Notes under the pieces: generated by a model
Databases searched by the model: none
Told to the model about the DNA's origin: nothing
The model's input: only the letters and a program-made list of their open reading frames with translations
Shown: piece after piece, positions 60,701 through 64,000 of the stretch
How the letters are laid out: each line of letters begins with the position of its first letter
Numbering within the stretch: the stretch's first letter is position 1
Program-made: the position numbers and the translations under genes
Assembly: GCA_036852015.1 (NCBI GenBank)
Contig: JAANDG010000212.1
Coordinates: 1-64,000, forward strand
From: Pelodera strongyloides
Lineage: Eukaryota; Nematoda; Chromadorea; Rhabditida; Rhabditidae
DNA: 64,000 nt
Reading direction: 5' to 3'

Positions 60701-63700
60701 TTGAAAAGTGACATTTACAGTATTGGAATCATCTTATGGCAGCTGCTTCACAGAAGGTGGGTTATTTTTTACACGAACAAGCAAAGCTACATTACACAGT
60801 TTCATATATAACGACATAAAGTCTTTGTTTATGTGCTTGATGGTCCCAGTGCTTCTTAAAATTTGAACCTTATTTCAATGCAGATTTTCCAAGCTAGTTA
60901 TGAAAAGAAACTTACATTCATTACATTCATTTACGGGCACTTGGGTTTTCGCCTACGGGTACCCAGCGACTAAATTTGGTCAACTTTTGTGGTGCCGCTG
61001 TTAGAAGTCCTGCGTCTAAATGAAAAGGAGGAGGCATAGATTGCAAAGCCAGAGTTTCAGCGCACCATGGCCAGCAGACTACACGATATACAAAATCTAC
61101 ACTGCGGTTTCCAATGGAGAACGTCCTGAGATCGCGCCCGATTGTCTCGCTGACCTGACGCAAATCATGCACAAGTAAATGTGTTACCCCTATGCAAGAC
61201 AATTGAAAAGTTACAAGCCGCTTTGAAGACTTGAGTCTTCGCAAATCCAAAGAAGATCTATACAAAAAAAGTTTTTTGTTTTCGCGTACTACCCCTTTCG
61301 TAAATCCGGGAAAACTTCTTTTACATATTTTCTCAAATATTCGACGGGCAAAATACGTCATAGTTGCTTGCTCCTCTCCATCCTTTAAGAGTCATATGCA
61401 CTTGAGACTGTTTAACTACCATTCCATTGATGAACCAACGATAAACGCTTTATTCTAAAGGGAATGAGAAACTATTTAGTTGTTGGAGCACGGTAATTGC
61501 TGAACGATGGGATGCAGAAACGCTCTTCGTCAAGCTCGGCAGCTTTAGTTCAACGGTGAGCGATGTTCATTTTTTTACTACACCGTATGTATAAAGTTAC
61601 CAATGGGTCCTGAGTTTCGTATGCAACCGCAGTTCTTGAATTTTCCTGCGTGAAATAAAGGGTATGTGATTCTGAAACACCTAACTTGCACAGCTTCAGA
61701 CATTTAAGTTTCCGTGCTATGTTTGGATTAGATTTTAAAGGGAAAGGCCCACGAGAAAAATGTTTTCCTCAATTTATTTGTACACAATGTCCAGAATTTC
61801 AGAAATATTACGGCGAAATCCGCATTTCCTTACGCCTAGAACTCGCAGAGTTATTCCCCGGCAAACAGTTCGGCCAGGAACCGTAGTCAGAATCCATTTT
61901 TGCGCTTTTGGGGCATTATAAACACCTCTTTATGGTCGTAGGACTGATCTTTATTCGTTTGACCATTATTATTTAGAGAAAGAATGCAAATGAACGGATA
62001 TAAACAGTAAAAACTAATTTTGACTTGCTGACTACGGTACCTGCCCGAACCGTTTGCCGGTGAACAACTCTGCGAGTACTAGGCTTCAAGCAATGCGGTT
62101 TTCACAGTAATATTTCAGAAATTCCGGACATATTGTACAAATAAATTGAGGAAAACATTTTTCTCGTGGGCCTCTCCCTTTAAAGAGTAAATTGAATACC
62201 GTTCAGCATCCTATGTGTCAAACTGTTTCGAGGATAAGCGATACAGAGCTTCTCATTAACAATTCGCTTCTTTCTACCCCAAAGGGAACACGAGTAACAT
62301 CCGCCTCCAGACCGGCTCCAGCTCCACTACCGTAAGTGTAAATATTTTGACCTGACAAGCAAAACTAGAAATTTACTAAGTAAGGCTTACTCGTAAGAAG
62401 AAATTTTGTTTTCATTCGTTGACGAACTCACACGAACTGCAGCCTGCACGTATAATCGGTACAATGCAAGCTTGCTACTTTTATTCGTATTCGCGAGAAG
62501 CGAGTGTTCATGGGAAACGGGTGAACCCACTTGGATACGGTTATTTTTTCGTGGGTCTGCCCATCTTGTGATTACCTCGTGACCAACTCTTGACCACGTT
62601 TCATCGAAAACCGTCATCATATGTCGCCAAATGAACACGAACCAGTCACGAACCAGTCACCTATGTTTTCTTAGGCAAAAACCATTTGGTAATGTGCCAA
62701 CGACGGTTTTTCTGTGGTTTCGGCAGTTATTCCGTTTTCCTGTGCGTATTCCAAATTTGCACGCGAGGCTAAGCTCCCTTTTTACAACCAATACCAATTA
62801 TATTTTTTCACGCTAACATCAACATATTTTTCAGTGTGCCGAGTTGTGACTTGATGAACTCAAGCACTCAAAAACAAAACGAGGTGAGTCTACTTTTATT
62901 ATCATATCGTTTAGCAAACGAAGCGTGAAAAATATGAAGTCAATATATTCAAGTCCATCGTCTCAGAGATGTCATTAAGCTTGTTAGTCAACTTGCAACC
63001 GGCTCTTCTGGAAAGAGGCGGGCAATTAAATCCACAGACTTGAAAACGGGCAATTAAATCCACAGAATTAAACACGGGCAATTAAATCCACAGAATTAAA
63101 GACGGGGAATTAAATCCACGGACCTGGGCATTGTGTCCAGATGAAAAACTACTCGATGTCTTCGAGTTTCCAGCTAGGACGAGTTTCCCTTTACGGGTTG
63201 TGATTACAAAGTTGTCATTAGCCGCATTCGAACTCGTATCCAATTCGCTTCGCTGTGTATTCTTATGAACATGTTGTGGAGCATTTTCTTGGGGTAGGCT
63301 TCCTTGAACGCTGACCATTCGGTCTAGTCATACCACCTGTGGTGTATTACTGTGTGCCATCCTATAATGCATCCTTATTCAGCATCCCATGTGCAAAACT
63401 GTCTCCAGCATCAAGGTTACGGATCCGCTCATTAACAATTCACCACTTTCTGTACCAAAGGGCACAAGAGTAACAACCGCCTCCAGGTCGACTTCATTAC
63501 CGTGAGTGCAAATATTTTGGCCTGGCTAATCGAACCTCTAACTTTAGTCAAGAAGACTTATTTCGCAAATAGAAATGCACCAGTGTTTTCATCCGCTCAC
63601 GTAGCACGATGCAAAAATTCGCGGCTCAATACAACTTGTATATTTTTTTTGTGTTCGCAAAAATGTTGATGATATTCCTATTTATTCCCAACAAACAAGA

Positions 63701-63801
63701 TATCTTTTTTACCGGCCAATTTATATAATTTTCCCGTTAAATTCAAAATATTTTTCAGTGTGCTCAGCTGTGATGTTGCGACCACTCAAAAAGAAGAAGA
63801 G
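57797..63801 (+). CDS. Mos-like protein kinase, 14 exons, continues past the window
   Basis: Exons: 57797-57916, 58159-58311, 58655-58683, 59001-59127, 59420-59498, 59722-59869, 60162-60276, 60680-60756, 61061-61174, 61480-61555, 62207-62331, 62835-62883, 63383-63501, 63759-63801. All junctions are GT-AG with consistent phases, giving 458 codons so far. Domain order: Gly-rich loop ARGGFGEV, beta-3 lysine in EVVVKK, HHPNIVQ, catalytic loop VHLDLKPGN, DFGLS, GTASYMAPE, SDIYSIGIILWQLL, APWPADYTIYKIY and GERPEIAPDC. HLDLKP in place of HRDLKP, together with SDIYS and LWQ, recalls Mos kinases; RIPK-like kinases are the alternative. Catalytic residues appear intact, so it should phosphorylate Ser/Thr. 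Exons 11-14 encode a low-complexity tail. The exon 4 acceptor (AATAAG) is the weakest junction. Three transposon copies lie in its introns. Confidence 0.85.
59935..60115. mobile_element. AAAGCGAAAT MITE, diverged copy E, in a kinase intron
   Basis: Left end TTATAGCGAAATACATGG and right end TTTTAAAAAAACGGTGCC are eroded, but the interior CTAACTTATGCTCATTTGCA and ATTCTGCATAAGAA match copies A-C. It lies in the intron that interrupts the catalytic-loop codon GGN|N of HLDLKPGN. Confidence 0.6.
61739..62179. mobile_element. TTAA-flanked MITE with long arms, in a kinase intron
   Basis: Ends AGGGAAAGGCCCACGAG and CTCGTGGGCCTCTCCCT are flanked by TTAA on both sides. The interior GTTATTCCCCGGCAAAC...GGCCAGG(A/T)ACCGTAGTCAG is shared with the copy at 14820-15254, confirming one family. 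Confidence 0.8.
62515..62730. repeat. Dispersed repeat, copy 2 (partner at 11040-11232)
   Basis: Reverse-complement relative of the 11-kb copy: a doubled AACCAGTCACG, a CTCGTGACCAACTC block, GGTAATGTGCCAACGACGG and TTTTTCTGTGGTTTCGG. It is intronic in the kinase gene. Confidence 0.6.
63019..63127. repeat. Short minisatellite, four ~28-bp units
   Basis: Four copies of CGGGCAATTAAATCCACAGA followed by (C/A)TT(G/A)AA(A/G)AC-type tails, the last degenerate. It lies in the intron between exons 12 and 13 of the kinase gene. Confidence 0.85.
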
Positions 63802-64000
63802 GTTTTCGTTTATTTTTTATTAACATCCGAATCTAATTTTTCAATGTGCATTCTTCTGCTGTTTGGTTTCCTTGCAAGTGCATTCGACCTTGCAATGCCA
63901 CTGTTTGCGTACATATTACTGCTTTTCATCCAATAATAATGCCAATGATTTAGAAGTCAAGCTCCATTGCTGCCATTGACGACTTGGATCACAGGGATTC

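Larger units (their letters stand above)
62207..63801 (+). repeat. Tandemly duplicated exon pair in the kinase gene
   Basis: Exon pair 11-12 (62207-62331 and 62835-62883) and exon pair 13-14 (63383-63501 and 63759-63801) are diverged copies. The first exon of each begins HPMC(Q/K)TVS and contains LINNS and PKGTRVT(S/T)ASR; the second begins V(P/L)SCD and ends with a Gln/Glu-rich TQK. The boundaries are TTTTTCAG|TGTG and GAG|G(T) in both. Each pair starts and ends in phase 0, so duplication preserves the frame and either pair could be skipped or included. Confidence 0.8.

Overview
This window looks like nematode nuclear DNA. It is AT-rich, intron-bearing and heavily loaded with transposons. 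The call rests on a minus-strand cluster of chemoreceptor genes resembling the nematode SRH class, with short introns ending in TTTCAG-type acceptors, and on dense families of short inverted-repeat elements. No species is claimed. There is no bacterial operon structure, rRNA or CRISPR array.

Layout. Positions 1-2094 hold the 3' end of a plus-strand Ty3/gypsy retrotransposon (RNase H remnant, integrase, 3' LTR). Positions 2137-4110 hold a 175-bp palindrome, tandem repeats and three exons of an RPA1-like gene (minus strand). Positions 7158-8027 carry three exons of a small secreted protein of unknown family (minus). From 8 to 22.4 kb I see only repeats: microsatellites, foldback elements, TTAA-flanked MITEs and an A-rich-tailed remnant.

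From 22401 to 35080 is the 3' part of an srh-like gene (five exons, minus). Its last intron contains a 10.96-kb LTR element (691-bp LTRs, 5-bp target duplication GCATT). That element contains a Penelope-like retroelement (PLE1, 27378-32578) in the plus orientation. Positions 35606-39575 are an amplified foldback array carrying tRNA-like A and B boxes. A second srh-like gene (42194-45836, minus) has a broken C-terminus. A second, older PLE (PLE2, 46798-51379) lies between it and a complete srh-like gene (52926-55934, 8 exons, 329 codons). A stop-containing last exon of a fourth copy lies at 56600-56927. From 57797 to the right edge runs a plus-strand kinase gene of Mos-like appearance, followed by 14 exons in frame, the last four being a tandem duplication of one exon pair.

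The most interesting content is the pair of PLEs. Both have an N-terminal GIY-YIG nuclease before the reverse transcriptase, i.e. the permuted domain order described for Naiad-type PLEs. Both are bounded by direct repeats (pseudo-LTRs). PLE1 has a hammerhead ribozyme core in each repeat, and PLE2 has a diverged one. The two elements are strongly diverged in protein sequence but share a 24-bp-period tandem array built on the same 13-nt hairpin core upstream of the ORF. The window also shows a clean nested insertion history: PLE1 inside an LTR element inside a chemoreceptor intron, and a MITE inside one arm of a foldback whose other arm keeps the empty site.
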